64,000 bases of DNA from Oscarella lobularis (lineage: Eukaryota > Porifera > Homoscleromorpha > Homosclerophorida > Oscarellidae), in assembly GCF_947507565.1 (NCBI RefSeq), contig NC_089184.1, positions 620,001 to 684,000 of the forward strand, written 5' to 3'. Position numbers and translations under genes: made by a program. The notes below the pieces were generated by a model that saw nothing but the letters and a program-made list of their open reading frames with translations, was not told the DNA's origin and searched no databases. Positions 1 through 15,000 of the stretch are shown here, in pieces (the first letter of the stretch is position 1; each line of letters starts with the position of its first letter).

Positions 1-3000
1 GACCGGTAGCTCTTCTGAAAGCGAGACGAAAGACGTTGGAGTGGGACGAGGAGGTGATGACGATACCGACGACGACCCGGAAACTCTAAGTGAAGAGGAA
101 AGCGTTGTGCGAGGCGGCGACGTCGCCTTTGCGCACGATGACGACGGCGACGGCGAGAGGGAGACGAACGTTGCTGCTGTTTTGCAAGATGCCTTGGCGT
201 ATTTAATAAGTTGGATGTCAAGCGTGTGCCCCACTTTGGACGTCGTTTTTGCCTTGACCGGGAAGAGCGGCTCTCTTTTTCCTTCGACTCATCAAGTGTT
301 CTGTCTTAAAATGGAGCAACTAGAGGAGTGTCTGTGCAAGTATTATCTCAAGGTTTCTAAAAGTAATCGTGCACGAAAAAATGGCCCAATTTTTTTCCGC
401 AGAGTGTCGTGGGTGAAAAATGGACTGCAAGTCGGATGCTTGATCTATTAGTTCGGTGAGATGATCTGTCACAGCGAAAGCATTCCGAGTACATCGTCTC
501 GTCTTACAGATTTAAAAGTGTTGAGAAACGACCCATGCTTTCTCTTGTTCTCAGCGACAAATATCTTCAAGCGTTCGACGCCTACTATAAAGAATTGAAA
601 AATGTCGTTAATGAATACGAGCAAAGAAAAGTAGTCGATTGAGTCATCTTCGTTCGCAGTAGTTTCTGACGACTCGGTTTTCTTTAGAGCAGCCAAACGG
701 TCGTGACCGACGTTTCGTCGGTTTTTGGAGCCATCTCATGGAGTAGGCACCTGTTTCAGCGCATTGAGAGCCCAATGCAATTGCTCAAGGAAAGCAAAAC
801 GGTGTCTCAATATTCGGTAACCAAAGTATACAAATAGAAGAAATTGCGCCTTTGATTAAATATTGTAGGATTTTAACAATGCCGTAAAACTTTACAACAA
901 AGTAGCTACTGCTTTGATGACGTTTGAATCGCTGTGGTTCAGCGAGTGGTGTCGTCAAATCGATTCGTGCAAGGCAGGACTGACTGCTCCTCTGCTGAAA
1001 TACATTCCTGCTGCAAATTCACAGACAAGACGCCTCGTAGTCAATGTCGATAAGAAGTAAAGAAATTTTTTGAAAAATATTAGAGTAGTTTATCTTTGTC
1101 TCTTCTAGTGTCTTGTCTCTAATGTCTGAAGCAAAGCAATTGCAGACCTTGGGTCTCAAGGTACCCGAGAGTGCTCTTTCCGTCCTGAAAATGGTAACAG
1201 AATGCAGTGGACGGTAGAGCAGAGATAATACTCGTCGTTTTCTATAGGAGAAACAGTTCAAGACGTATCATAAACTCCTTCAGCATTTGCTTCGCGCCCA
1301 CGACGAAGCCATCGAGACGTTCAGTCCGGCGATAGCGTCTGTTCTCCCCGATTACGCCTCCTTTCTTCTCAAGCATCTCCAGCCTGGATGGGTGTCGGTG
1401 ACGTGGGATAGCATGAATATCGACGCTTTTTTACACCAGGCCACCGCCGCCGTAGAGAAAGTGAAAGCCGTCACGACAAAGGCGAATTCTGTCTTGACCG
1501 AAGTCGATCAATTTGTTGCCAGGATCGAAAACGAACCGCTGTTGGTTGAAAAAGACATTTTGACGTCTCGACCTTGGGTAAGGAAAATGCAGCAAATTTT
1601 TCCCCAAAAAACGGGCTTTTTCTAGAACTGCTTTGATTTTGATATTCGAACGACGAGCACCGTTGTTTCGAGGACGTCTGTCGTTCGTTCGCTTATTCTC
1701 CTCGTTGAATGCCGCCTAGCTGAACTAGTCGTCACGGTGGATCAGTGCACGAGAGAGATCCAAATACGCTCGAGTTCTCCAAAAAAAATCAAGCAGAAGC
1801 AGGCCAAAGAAGAAATAAAAACGTCCTCAGAGATGCTATCGCAATATGCGCGACTAGTGGCAAACGCTCTAAAGCGCAACGTCGCTCTCTCGCTCCGCTG
1901 TCTTTCGCAGAATCTCAGCAAACGCGTTCTCTTCTCGACTTCAGTAGAGAACGTGTTTCCAGCTCTAGTCGTCAACCCAGACCTCGAGCAGATTCAAAAA
2001 TGCGTCGACAGCGTCGTCGATACTGTATTGAATGCGCCTGCGGACGTCAGATGGAGTCACAACGGTCGCGAAATAATACAATGCGCTCTCCAGAACGACT
2101 CCTCTCTAGTTCAGTTGTGCGAATCGTTGAGGACGTCGATCTCGTCTTTGATGCCGAGAGTCGCCGCCCAGATCGACGCTCTTCGACTCTACAATTTTCT
2201 TTGGAAGGACGACATTCGCAAGTCGTTTGTCGACTTCGCCGAAAGCGATCCGGACGAGAAAACGAGCCTTTCTCATATTTCGAAATTTCAGAAGATCGAG
2301 AACGACGTACGGCGAACGTTCGCCACGCTTCCAGCACTCATACGTATGTTTCTCTTGTAGGTGCGGACGATACCGTCGGAAGTTCAAATCGACTCACTTT
2401 GCCTTCGAACCGATTCAGTGAAGAATTCGCTGATTGCTTTGGCGGTGTTTTGGAAGAACAAGTACAGCTTGTTTCTTCACAGAAGAGCCAAAGTAAGGGA
2501 CTCCTTTGGTTTTACCGAATTTCTTATACATTTTTTTGTAGGCGATGCTGGATGCGGCTAACAGCGACTCGGCGATCATATCCGCAGATCTTGCCTCGGA
2601 CGTGGACGATCTCGCTTGCCTCAAAACCTCCCTCCAGTTCGCCGATCAGCTCATCGAAGCCGACGAAACAATAGATCTGAAATTCGATCCCGTCGAACTT
2701 TTGTACGCGACGTTGAGGTGCAGTAAGCCGCGGAGGTTTTTTTTCGAGCCTTTGTCCCCGAGTCTCCGCGTCTGTTAGGGATTTTAACATTTTTATGCCT
2801 CGCGAAGAAATCCAACTCGTCGAGAATCTCAGAACATCTTGGAAAGAATTGGTCTCTTTCGCTCAGCAAGTATTGCTTAGCTCATATCACCGCACTATAA
2901 CGTCTAAAAACGTCCTCTTTGTAGGTTCGCCATCGGCTGATGGTCGAACAAAGGCGCACTTTTGAGAGACAGCTCGACAAAGAAGTGAAGGAGTTTCTCG

Positions 3001-6000
3001 TCGAGGCAATACAGTTGCGAAATTCGTTTGACGCCGAAGGGCCGTCTGTTCCCGGCCTCAAACCGTCGGAAGCTCTCGCTCGCCTTCGCGCGTTTCAAGC
3101 CCGATACGATTGGCACGTGGCGAAGAAAGACGTGTTCAGTGCCGTACAGAAACTTTTCGGAATGCCGATCACGCCTTATCCGGAACTCGATAAAACCGGC
3201 GAGGTAAGTGCAGGAGTAGCTAGCGTCTTTGTTTTGGACTCGAGAACTCGTCTTACTGTAGGAGCTTGAGCTGCTAGGAATGCTATATGAGTTGTATCAA
3301 AAGTTTGTCGTCTTTGACGAGCGGTTCGTTGGATGATTCTTATTGCAATTTTTTTTGAGCTTTTTTTTCTTTAGATTTAAGGAAAGACTGTGGTCAGACG
3401 TTGACCTAAACTCGTGCCTAGATGAAGTAGGAAGCCCAGTTTTGATATATTATCAATGATAATTGATTGTAGGTGATGACGTTGTGGAAAGCGTGCCAGG
3501 AAATGCCGGAGCGCCTTCAAGCGTGGGCCGCCTATTCAGAAATGAAATCCTCCATTTGCTATTACCTAGACATTTTCCCCTTGCTCAAAATGCTCTCTTC
3601 AGAGGTGCCTTTTATTCTCAAGGCTTCTTAGTGGCTCATTTTCATGTTCTATCAGGACATCCAGAACAGGCATTGGGTTGAAGTGATGGAAACGACGGGT
3701 AAAGTATTTCAACTCGAGGCTCACTACTTCAGATTGTCTCATTTGCTCGAAGCGGGACTGGTCGAGTATGACGACGACGACTAGGCTTGAAAAATTCGCG
3801 AGAATTGCGTTTTATTTCAGGCACAAGGCGGCTGTTATGAAAATCTGCGAAAGAGCTTCTGCTGAATGTAGGCTCGAGGAAAGGATTAAACAAATCGAAG
3901 AAGAGTGGACCGAGCAGGTGATTTACATACATTCTAATGACGTCACTGAAATTAAATTCTGTTTCTCCATCCATGTACAAGGTTTTGCCGTTCGTCTCGT
4001 ACAAAGCAAGGGGCTTTGTGACACTGTCCGTTGATCAGACTCAGAGTCTGATTGATCTCTTAGAAGACGTTCAATTGAATCTCGCCACGATGTTGACCCT
4101 GCCTCACGTTGCTCCCGTTCGAGACGCGGCGCACAAATGGGCGAGCAAACTGAGCCTCGTTTCAGCCGTTCTCGAAAAGGTTTTCGAAAAAAAAAAACCT
4201 GTGCATTGCGTTATAGTAATTAGCGTTCGTTCGTAGTGGCTCGCCGTTCAAAGCGTCTGGATGTGTCTCGAAGCTATTTACTCTCAGGCATCTGTGGCTA
4301 AAGTAAAACCTGGCTGGCTTGTTTGAAAAAGAACGAACTCATTTATTTTATTAAGGATTTGTCGCACGAAACGAAAAAGTTTCAAACTATCGACAAGCAA
4401 TGGGTGAAGCTGATGAGGAAATCGTGTGAAGTTCGCACTGTCCTTCAGGTAAAATCTCTATTTTTGCGTTGAAAATGCAAAGTGGTACGTTGATATATGA
4501 AGTGCTGCTTGGGAGGCGACGTTCCTAAACTGACCTTATTGGATCATTTTATGGAAGACTTCGAATCCTGTCAGGCTTCGCTCGGGGCGTACTTGGACGC
4601 GAAGAGGAAGGTTAGACAGACGCCCGTCTTTTTAGAAAGCCTCGTAACGTATTTTCGAAGGCCTTCTCTCGATTCTACTTCGTTTGCGACAGCGATCTCC
4701 TGACGCTCTTGACTCACGCTCATTCGTCATCCTTTATTACTCCCTGTCTAAGATACTTGTTCAAGAACGTCGCCGTTTTGCATTTGAAGACGATAAGCAA
4801 TAGCGGTCACGATCGTCGTTCGGCCGTCGCTTCGGAATTGCTCGGGGTGGCGTCGCTGAAAAATCTTAAGGAACAAAAATCCTTTTCCGGTTTTGGAGCG
4901 GTCGAGACTCCGTCGGCAGCCGTACGAAAGATTGAGTCCGCGGAAGGGGAAATTGTGGAACTCAGCTCGCCCGTAAACGCAAATGTCGCGGCGACTTTCT
5001 TTTCGCGAAATTTAGTCGATTTCACAGGTTTCAATGGCGGAAAGCGTCGAGGAATGGCTGACACGTCTTGTGACCGAGATTCAGGTGAAGTTGCGCAGCG
5101 ATCTTGCTGTCGCAGTGAAGGAAACCGAAAAACTCCACGTCGACGAGTTTACTTATATGGTATGACAAGCGAAAAACGATTTTTGCATCTAAATGTTGTT
5201 CTTCTAGCATCCGGGTCAAGTTTCTTATCTTGCCCTCCAATACTACTGGACAAAACAGTGCGAAAGTGTTAGTGTGGAGGCCCGTCTTTCATGGGAGTTG
5301 TGTCAGTGTTTGCTTTTAGGCGATTTGCAGTTCTCGTTACGATCGCAAGGCGATGACAACGCTCCGACAGAAATTTACTGTAGCCATAAATCGGCTACCT
5401 AATTTGCTTGTCAAGGGCATGTGGAGAAGCGGAGAATATATTACAAGCGCCGAACAGAGAAAGAAAATTCAGCAAGTCCTCACAGTAAAAATTGTCAACG
5501 GAAAAATTTTCTTGTACAGATGATGGCATTCTTTTTAGATGGGAATTCATTTGCGAGATTGTCTTGATGATCTCGTGAAGAGAAGACTGAAGGATCTGGT
5601 CGACTTTGACTGGAGAAAGTATTGCAGGCTCTACGCCGAAAATCTGGACGGTGAGGAGATCATTTTGATGACGTTAAAAACGACGCACTTGTCACAACTC
5701 AGCTGACGCAAAATTCAACGTCTCTCTGCTTGAAACGAGTGCCGTTTACGACTTTGAGTATTACGGACTGGCGCCTCTTTTGACATTGGCTCCTACGACG
5801 GACCGCTGTTTGCTGGCTTTGTCTCAGGTTAGACGCGGTACAAATCGCTACCATGCAGGTTACTTCAGCCTCCTATATAGGCGGTGCATCGTCGCGAACC
5901 TGTATTGATTTCTGCTGAAGCCGGTTTTGGAAAGACAGCAACAGTAATGGTGAGAAATTTTCCCTATCATTCCCAGTACGCGTATATATGCATACGTATT

Positions 6001-9000
6001 TAATATATAGGGCTTAGCCCAGCTGTTTGGAAGGTATTGTCACCTCTTAGGCTGCTCCGAGCTTTTGCAGTCCAACGTCGTCTCGCTGGCTTTGGAAGGA
6101 AGCATAGCGGTAAAAACCTATTTGTCTTCTTTTCATGCGATTGGCTATTGTCATTGTCAGGGCGGTGTCTGGGTGTGCTTCGATGATTTTCATAGGCTTG
6201 CGTCTGGCGTAGTTTCGGTTTTAGTGGAATCGCTTCACTCTCTTCAATTGGCTCTAAAATCGGGATCTGACGCTTGCGTTGTGGCTAATAAAAAAGTGCT
6301 ACTTCTCTGCGAAATGTTGGCCGGGTTTTTAAATTCCTTCTTTCTTTTAGTTGAAAGTCAATCGGGACCTGGCGATTTTTGCCACTGCCTGTCCAAGGGA
6401 ACAATCTTTCAAAAAATTACCACCGTATCTTCAAGCTGTCTTTCGCACTGTTGGACTGATTCGGCCTGATCTATCGATTTTGGTGCGAACGTGGATGACT
6501 TGCGAAGGCTTTCGGTCGCCGACTATGCTCGCAGATAGACTAGTGACAGCAGTGACTCTCTGCAAGAACCAACTGTGAGTAAAGAAAGGAAAGCCATTGG
6601 GATGCCGCTAAATCTTCCTGTACTCATAACATAGACCGGAAAGACGCGAGAGTCAGTTCCATCTCGATCAATTGCACTCTCTCATCAAAGTAGCGGGGCG
6701 AAGGAGACGGCATCAAGATCGCTTGGATGTGAAAATGACGCCAGGCGTGAGCACGTCAACCGAGATGCAATCGCCGAGTCTTTCGTCAGTCAAGGGCTTT
6801 GGTAAGGCAGTAGCCTAATGCGAGAAAGTCTTGACGACGTTAATAATAAAGGTTCGCGACTACAACAACATTCTTCGTTCAGCGGGGGCAATTTTGGTGA
6901 GATTCAACGATTATCGAAAAATGTTCACTTCATAATTTAGGACCAGTTTCTAGCCGTGGAAATGCGACAAGCAACCGGAAAGCCGCTTTCCTGGGTCCCC
7001 TGTCACCTCAGGCAAAGCAAGATCACGCTCTGCTTGGAGATGTTTTCAGGGAAACGTTTGGCTCGAGACTAAGCGTTAACGTGAGCTGTTCCGCTATTTT
7101 TCTCCTTATCTGTGAGTCTCCATTAGGATTCTCTGGCATTTGCAAATATTCTTCGCGACGTGTGGTACTCTCAGGTACCAATCGACTCCTTCCCGAAATC
7201 TGACCAATCAGAGCTCGGCAAAATTCGATCAGCCGTTTACGCAGAAACGCTGACGCAGACCTTCCAGCCTCACGATCCGTGGATTGAAAAAGTTATGCAA
7301 CTCCACGTCTTGCTGGAAAATAGCCTAGGTAAGGTCGCAACTTAGCGCGGGCACGCTTGCTTTAGGTCCATCTAAAGGTGTTGTCGTCACTGGATCGTCC
7401 GGATCAGGAAAAACGACGGCTGTTCACACTCTAGCCAGGGCACTCACATATCATTTCGCTCAAGAAGAGTCGAGCTCGTCGGGAGCCACTGTCTACAAAT
7501 TGCACTTCATTAGTCCTGTTGCCATGACAAGCTTATCGGATTTTTTTGGCAAAGCCAGTTCAAGACAGTCGGCTACGTGGCAAGACGGAGTCTTTACTGG
7601 CCTAATGAAAAAGGCTTGTAAGGTGATTGTTACCGAGACGAATAGTTTGTGTGTGCCGAGCTCAATGGGTGCGTACAGATGAATAACACGCAAACGTGGC
7701 TCTGCCTCGATAGCCCAGGTTCGTCTGCGTGGACAGGATGCATTGAGCACGTTCTTAACAAAGAAAGGGTTGGTAGACGACTAAGAAATCTGACAAGTAG
7801 AGTAGGTATTTTATCTAGATTTTGAGACTCGGTGACGGATCGCAGGTTCCAGTTCCGATCAACGTGAAAATTCTGTTGGAATTGTCGGATCTTCAACACG
7901 TGTCTCCTTCTCTTTTAATGAAAACTGTGAGGCCACCTGATATTTTTGAAGCTGGTCAGCTATTGAAAGGATGCATGCCTAGGGCATTATCTTTTTTGAT
8001 GACGGCACTTTGGGTTGGAAACCCCAAGCGGATGCTTGGCTGTCAAGTAGAAGCAATCAAGAGCAGAAAGCAAGTCATAGAGAGACTTACTTATAAATGA
8101 GACGATCTTTTTTCTCGCAGGTTATTGGGCCGTTGATTGGTAATTTCGTAGATACGATCTCTTACTTTGTTCAGCAGGAGTGCAGGTTGATTACTTTGAT
8201 TTTTATAGTTCTTAGACACCTCTGATTTTCTCTTTAGTGCTATGGTGAAGGTCTGCGAAACCGGTATGTTTCAAACGTGCCTCTCATTTTTGACGTCACT
8301 TCTCGACGTAAATAAACCAAGCGATTCTGCCAGAATTTATACTCTTTCATTAGAATTATTCTGAGACGGGAGAAACATTTGACGAATTGCACGTAGAGAG
8401 GTTATTTGTTTTTTCGATCGTGTGGTCTTTTGGAGGCCTTCTGGACGGAAAGGACGCACTTAGATTCAGCAGCGTTCTCAAGAAGCTGACAAAAAGGTTC
8501 GTGAAAATGCCAAAATATTTACTCAATTGATTGGCTGGCGCAGCTTTCCGGACGACGATCCGTCTAATCCAATATCGGTCTACGACTACTACGTCGACGA
8601 GTCCGGCGAATTCAATTCATGGCAAATTCGGTCATAATGATTATTTCACTCAAGCGGTGACGTAATACACTTTCTTTTAGACCTCAGCTGGTGCCCTCTT
8701 CAGTGAACGTTGATCAATTTGGAGACGTTTTCGTGGAAACCACCGAAGCTGTACACTTAGAAGTTTTTATAGATTTTGTTGATCGTTTATAATCCTTTTT
8801 AGGTTCGAACGGCATTTTTGGTTGATCTCGCGCGATTCTCCAAGAGAAACGTGCTATTGGTGGGACCTCCTGGCGTCGGAAAAACAACTATTATAAATCA
8901 TTGCCTGAAAGGAAAATGTAGTACGATAGAGCCTTCTGTATAATTTTTTCCGTGCTCATCTATTTACAGGTTCCGTTAATTCTATTGTGAAAAAAATGGC

Positions 9001-12000
9001 TTTCTGTCCGTCGTCGTCACTCAGTCAGGTCTACGATTTTTTCGACGTAAATATGTATCACAGGCAAGGTAGGAAAATCTCAGACAGTGCTACAATGCAG
9101 TCAATTGTTGTTTCTGTGTAGGCTTTACGTACGGACCTCGATACCGAGCTGCAATGGAACTTTTTGTCGACGATTTGAATTTGGCAGCCGTCAATGCCGA
9201 TGGAGACCAACCCATACACGAAGTAAATTAGAAATCGGCGTGACTGGACCGACTAACTACGGTCGATGATTTTATTTAGGCTCTCAGACAAATTATTGAT
9301 CATCGAGGATACTACAATCAAGCCAAAGTGGGAGAATGGAAACATCTGGAAGATGTGCAGTTGTGTGCTGCAGCTCAGTATAGAGAAGGCGTCGATATGC
9401 CTACAGTGGCCGAAAAGCTGAGAGTAAGCCTCAAAGTTGTTACCAGCGTAAATGTGCTATCATTTTCTTGCAGAGACATTTTGCTATAATCTACTGTCCA
9501 CGACCGTCAGATGACTCCTTGAAATTCACTATCTATTCGGCACTGGAAGTGAGTCGACTTCCTTTGGCCTTGCATAGCTAGAATTTTCTCTTTATAGGGA
9601 TGCATGCTTCAAAACAACAGCGTTACGCTTTCAACAAATCTTCACGACAACATTGTCAACTATTCGCTCGCTCTGATTAAATTGCTGTGCAAAACCCTGC
9701 AGCCCAGCGAACTTAGTGGCAGAAGTTACTACTATTTCTCAATCCAAGACATTATGAGAACATTTCAAGTGAGAACGGCTCTTCATTAAATTTTGCCAAC
9801 GCAATTTTTGGTTATCTTAGGCATTTCAATGGATTGGAGACGAAAGCGTTGCTATGACGCTTTGGCGACACGAATGCCGTCACGTCTTCCTCAATAGACT
9901 ATCTCGCGAAACCGACTCCAAATGGATGGAACAGACGATCGACTCGCTCCTGTTCAAAGTAACGTTGTTCTGTAAATTTCACCTAGCATCTCATTCCCTT
10001 TTCAGGGAAAGAAAACCGACACAGAGAACGTGCATTTTATCACGTTTTCAAAAGAAATTCGCGGCTTCAAAACTCGACGGGCTAGCGTCTGCTGTAACGT
10101 TCCTAGACTGAATTTTCAGCTGATAGAAGAAGAGCGGGCTTTATGGCAATGTATAAATGAATACGCTGAACGATACAGAGAAGAGGTGAACACCGTGGAC
10201 TTCGACGTCCCGCTGTCCGCGTCTGAAGCGTCTGACATTGTCAAACTACAACGATACTTATCGCATAAGTAAATGAAAGAGGCCAATCTAAGTTTCGATA
10301 TACCAATCTGGTGATTCTCTAGAGGCAATGTTCTTGTGATTGGACGATACGGCCTGAACCTGACTGGCCTTTCCAAACTGGCTCTCTACATGAACGGATA
10401 TGAGCTTTTGTCCAACGGCGTTGCTGGCGGCCAGCTCTCAGTATTTCACGAACTGTTGAGAACTGCATACAGGCTGGCCGGATGCGAGGGCAAAGGCTGT
10501 GCAATAATATTGAAGGTACGGCGAGTAAGAAACGACTTATTTGGACAATACTCTTCTTTTCTGTCTAGGAGAACGATCTCAATAATCCTGTGATTTTGGA
10601 AATGGTCTACGCTGTCACAGTGAGCGGGGAATATCCGACGCTCTTTTCCAACGACGAACTCGAGGGATTTTTGCACGTTAGTATGCACGCACGTACGACG
10701 ACTAGGAGAGGAACTTTTTTGCTCGTTGTTTTGCAGGCACTGGCACCGGCAATCAAAAAGGATTTTCCAAATAGTGTCACCGATCCGTTGGAGTATTTCA
10801 AAGCGAGGATTCGATGCAACATGCGATTGATCATTTGCGTTTCTCCCGACTGTTTCTTAGTCAAAGATGAAGCACTGTAAGTTGATTTGACGTACACTAA
10901 CTAGGCGAACCCCAAAGGGATTCATCATCTGCTTCAGATTGTATCCCGGCATAATTGGCAGTTGTCATATTCTCTTTGTAAAAGATTGGAGAAAGGATGA
11001 CGTCGCCGCGTCTACAGTTTGCAAGCTCGTGGACGAGACGTGGTGCGAAGAAGAATCGGCTCCTATTTCGAAGTGAGATTCGCTGTTCTGTAAGAGAGCG
11101 TCTCATAGGAAATCGTTGACTTCTTTTGAGTAGGGACTTGCTCACTGATACAGTAGCATCGGTTCACTGTCAAGTTCTGAAGCACTCGGATCAGCTTCCT
11201 TGGACAAGAGAACCGGCGCGAGTGCCTCCTGTCAAAGCTTTCGAAAAGATCAACGACGATTCTGTTCAACTCACTTCGAAGACGGCGCTCTATGACAGAC
11301 TAGACGAACTAAATGCGAAAATCGACTCGACCCGTCTCTTCGTCGGTCCCAAGACCCTCGAACGTTTCTTCCGATGCTTCCAAGACATTTATCTCGAGAA
11401 GAGACGCGAAGCGGCGCAAGTGCTCGAACAATTGCGTCTAGCATTGGCCGCGCTCGATGACGGAATCAAGCACGCCGAACAGCTGAAAAAAACGGCTGCT
11501 ACACTGGAGATAGAGCATCGTGAATTATCAGAAAAAGCCGCCGGCCTTCTCGTCGTCATGTCGTCGACGGCCGCCTCATTGGAGCAGCTGAAATCGAGTT
11601 TGGGCACGGGCGGCCAGTTTCTCAAGGCGCTCTCGGCCGCCCACGAGTCGGAGATACGCGACGTTCCTTTCGACGATGATGCCGAAATGGAAGACGATTT
11701 GGCTTGTGCTGCTGAAGAGGGATACGATCGAAGGCACCAGCGACTGCTCGGTGCCATTGCGGAAGTCGAGAAAAGTCAAGAACCGCTCGGCGAAGAACTG
11801 TCGAGATGCAAAGAAGAGGTTTGTCATAAACAATGTTTGTTCCTTTTTAGTAAATTCTCTTTAGGTGCTTTTGCTGCGCGGCAAAATGGACAGAAATACC
11901 GTGGAACGCATACGAACGCTCGTCAATCCGCCGCGACTCGTCGGAATTATAATGGAACTCATGATGACTATAATACGACAGCTTCAAGCCACCGCGGCGG

Positions 12001-15000
12001 CTGCGGCTGCGGCGGCGGCGGCGGCGGCGGACTCGCACGAACCGTCGCCGGGTCCAGTCAACAGCGACGGCGGCAGCGCCAACAGTTCGGCGCCGACGCC
12101 GGGAAAAAGTCAAAGCAGCTCGCGAAAGCGAACGATTCCTACAGCGACCCTACCCTCCTTTCTTCCCGGCGACGGAACCCAGGCGAAATTGGATCGAGAT
12201 CAGTGGACGACGATACAGTCGCAAATAGGCGATCCTCAAAAGTTCGTCGACGCCGTTTTAGGCATTCCCTGGCAGGAGGGTCTCGCTCCGGACTTAGCGG
12301 CTCTCATCGAGAACTATCTGGGCAGTCCCGCGCGCGAACACGCCGAGACTATCGACGAGTCAAAGCCGAGTCGAAAAGCGACGAGGAAGAGTCAATCAAA
12401 GGGCAGTGCTAGTGCGAGTCAGCAGCCGCAGCAAAGTATTATCACACTTGCCGCTGCGAAGCATGCGTCCGAAGATGCAGCCGTTTTGACTGCGTACGTC
12501 AAGGCTTTGCTGCGCTATCACAGCGTTTTTGTGCCGCATAAATCGAATGAAGTTCAGTTGGAAGATCTCCATCGAGAAGTGGAGAGGCTTCAGCAGGAAA
12601 TCAGAGACGAAAAGGTATACCGTACAATGGTATTTAGGCTGTGAGACTATCTTTTGTTTTAGCTTCCGCGAAAGGGCGAAACAGCTCGTGAAAGTTCTGC
12701 GAAGGAATCGAAAAAAGAGTTGGAGCTAAATGACACCGATATTCCTCGACTTCAAGAGGAGCTAGACCGACTTCAAGCGGAATTCGAAAACGTTGCTGTT
12801 CAGAAATATGATGTCGATCAACAAAGGAAAACGGCTTTGGAACTGTTAAAACACGGAGAAATGGCACTCGAACTGTGAGAGACGTTTCTACTCGTAACGA
12901 TAACTATTGTCTCATTTTCGTAGATTGGAGAATTTGAAGATCGAGTGGCGCAAAAGAACGACTGATCTTGAAAACAGTTCTGAATTGGTTACAAATTGCC
13001 TTCTCGCTGCCGCATTTGTTGCCTACTGTTCTCCTCTGCAACCTGCTGCGAGGTAATTCACTGACATTTTAATTGAAGTCTGAGTCACACGCGTTCGTGT
13101 AACGCAGAACTAAGATGATAGGCCTGGTGGTTTCTGCTATTGGTAGAAAACTGCTTCTTCCAGAAAACCTTCTCTTCAGAAATGTCTCGATTTTGGAGTT
13201 TATGCACAGCAGAGTAAGTATGGTAGAAACTGTGGTTATTATGCGCGAGGCTCTGTCTAGACCCCAACAGTGTTTCCCAAACTGACAAGAAATTTGCAGC
13301 AGCAATCCTTGCCTACAGACTACATATCGTTTCAGAACTCCTGGCTAACCATGCAACAGTTTTGCTCCGCCTGGCCTATTTTGGTAGATTCTCATGGATT
13401 TGCCGAGAGGTGGCTGAAAAATGTCAAGCCCTCCGAGACGACATCGATTTCTTACGCTGTATGGATTTTTCGCCTGCTGTTGTCATTTTCTACTCGTCTT
13501 CCTCTTTAGAATCCGCATCTAAAGAACTGTCTCGAAACGGCATTGTCAAGAGGGTCGTCGTTGATTATTACGGGAGTCGATACAGAAGCGCTCTTGGAAA
13601 ATCCTTTCTTCGTGCATCTTTCGCGCTGCAAAAAAAGCATAAAAGACGGATCTCTCAAGAAGATCTTGGTATGGTTGTCGTGCACGACTAATAGTGTCTG
13701 TGCTCTTACAGCGCTTTCCTTAGGTTGCTGACAGAGAGATTGACTGCAATCCGGATTTCTGTCTGTACTTCACTACGGACACAGATGCGTGGAAATTGTC
13801 CTCGCAAGTTTTAGCCTTCTTCCACGTAATAGACTTTTCTCCGCTTATCGACGGCGTACAGCAGTTGCTCGTCAATCGCTTCGTCTTTCTCGAAAAGACT
13901 CGTCTTCACGACGAAAGACGCAAAATCGATAGGGTGAGTGAGACGCAAGCGGCATGCAACAACGATCAACTCAGTCGTGACTCTTTCAAAAGGATATCAC
14001 GCGTCTGCTGGATAGAACCGAAGTACTCGAACGACAATTGCTTCTTTGTCTCACAACGACCGACACCAGGAGGATGCTCGGGGATCTGTCCATCACCAAA
14101 GATCTGATTTCGCTCAAAGAGTCGTACGACGGTGTTATGGAAAGGTCGAATTTTTCACCAAAACTAAACTGGGCTATTTTTCACCGGCTGATCTCCTTTA
14201 GCTTGACACAAAGTCTCGCCGATGAAAAAGTGACTGTTCGCCAGGTGGAAATGCTCGCCGACATAGGCAACCGCGGCGCAATACTATTCAACACAATTCG
14301 ATGTTTCGGATTCATTGACCCACTCTACTCCGCGTCTTGGGGTCACTTTCAGCGCATTTTTGACTCAGCCATATCCGGATCTAACAGGCAAGTGTTGTTG
14401 ATGAGATGCACGCTATATTTGCGTAATCAAAAAATGTTAGACTTTCGAACAAGACCGTCATAGACCGGCTTACGTCGTACGTCTTTAACTACGCTATTCA
14501 AGGAATCAGAGATAAGGATAGACTTGCTTTTTCTGCCTTTCTTGCTGTGGAGGTATGCAGCGGTGCGCTGTGCGTACTTTTGCAGTTAATCTCTTTCTCA
14601 GGTTGAACGACTTGAGGGAAATGTCACAGATTTGGAGCGTAAGTTTCTGTTGGATCCCATTGCTGTCGCTTCCGATGCCTTTGCGTCTCTCGCCAACGGT
14701 CTATCTCTGCCTGATGGCATCTCTGCGCCCAATGCCGCCACCTTTAACAAACGACCTTTTGAATGGATGACGGAGGACCATTGGCATCGCAGTCAGGTGC
14801 GGTGCTGCCGAGAATTTTTGTAATTGACGCGTGAGTTTCTATAGACGCTAGCTTTCGTCTTTGATTGGTTTACTGAACCATTGGAACGAGTCCTGAGAGA
14901 AGGAAGAGAAAACCAGTGGAAGTCTCTGTGTGAATCTGAGCAACTACAAGCCATCACTATACCAGAAAATCTAGACCAGAAGTTCGTAAAATAGTCACTA

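Noticed and set aside
11126-12412. Single long exon of the dynein gene read to 12412
   Set aside because: Frame changes after 11819; the in-frame continuation uses the intron ending at 11865 and reads VLLLRGKMDRNTVERI, as expected for the stalk.
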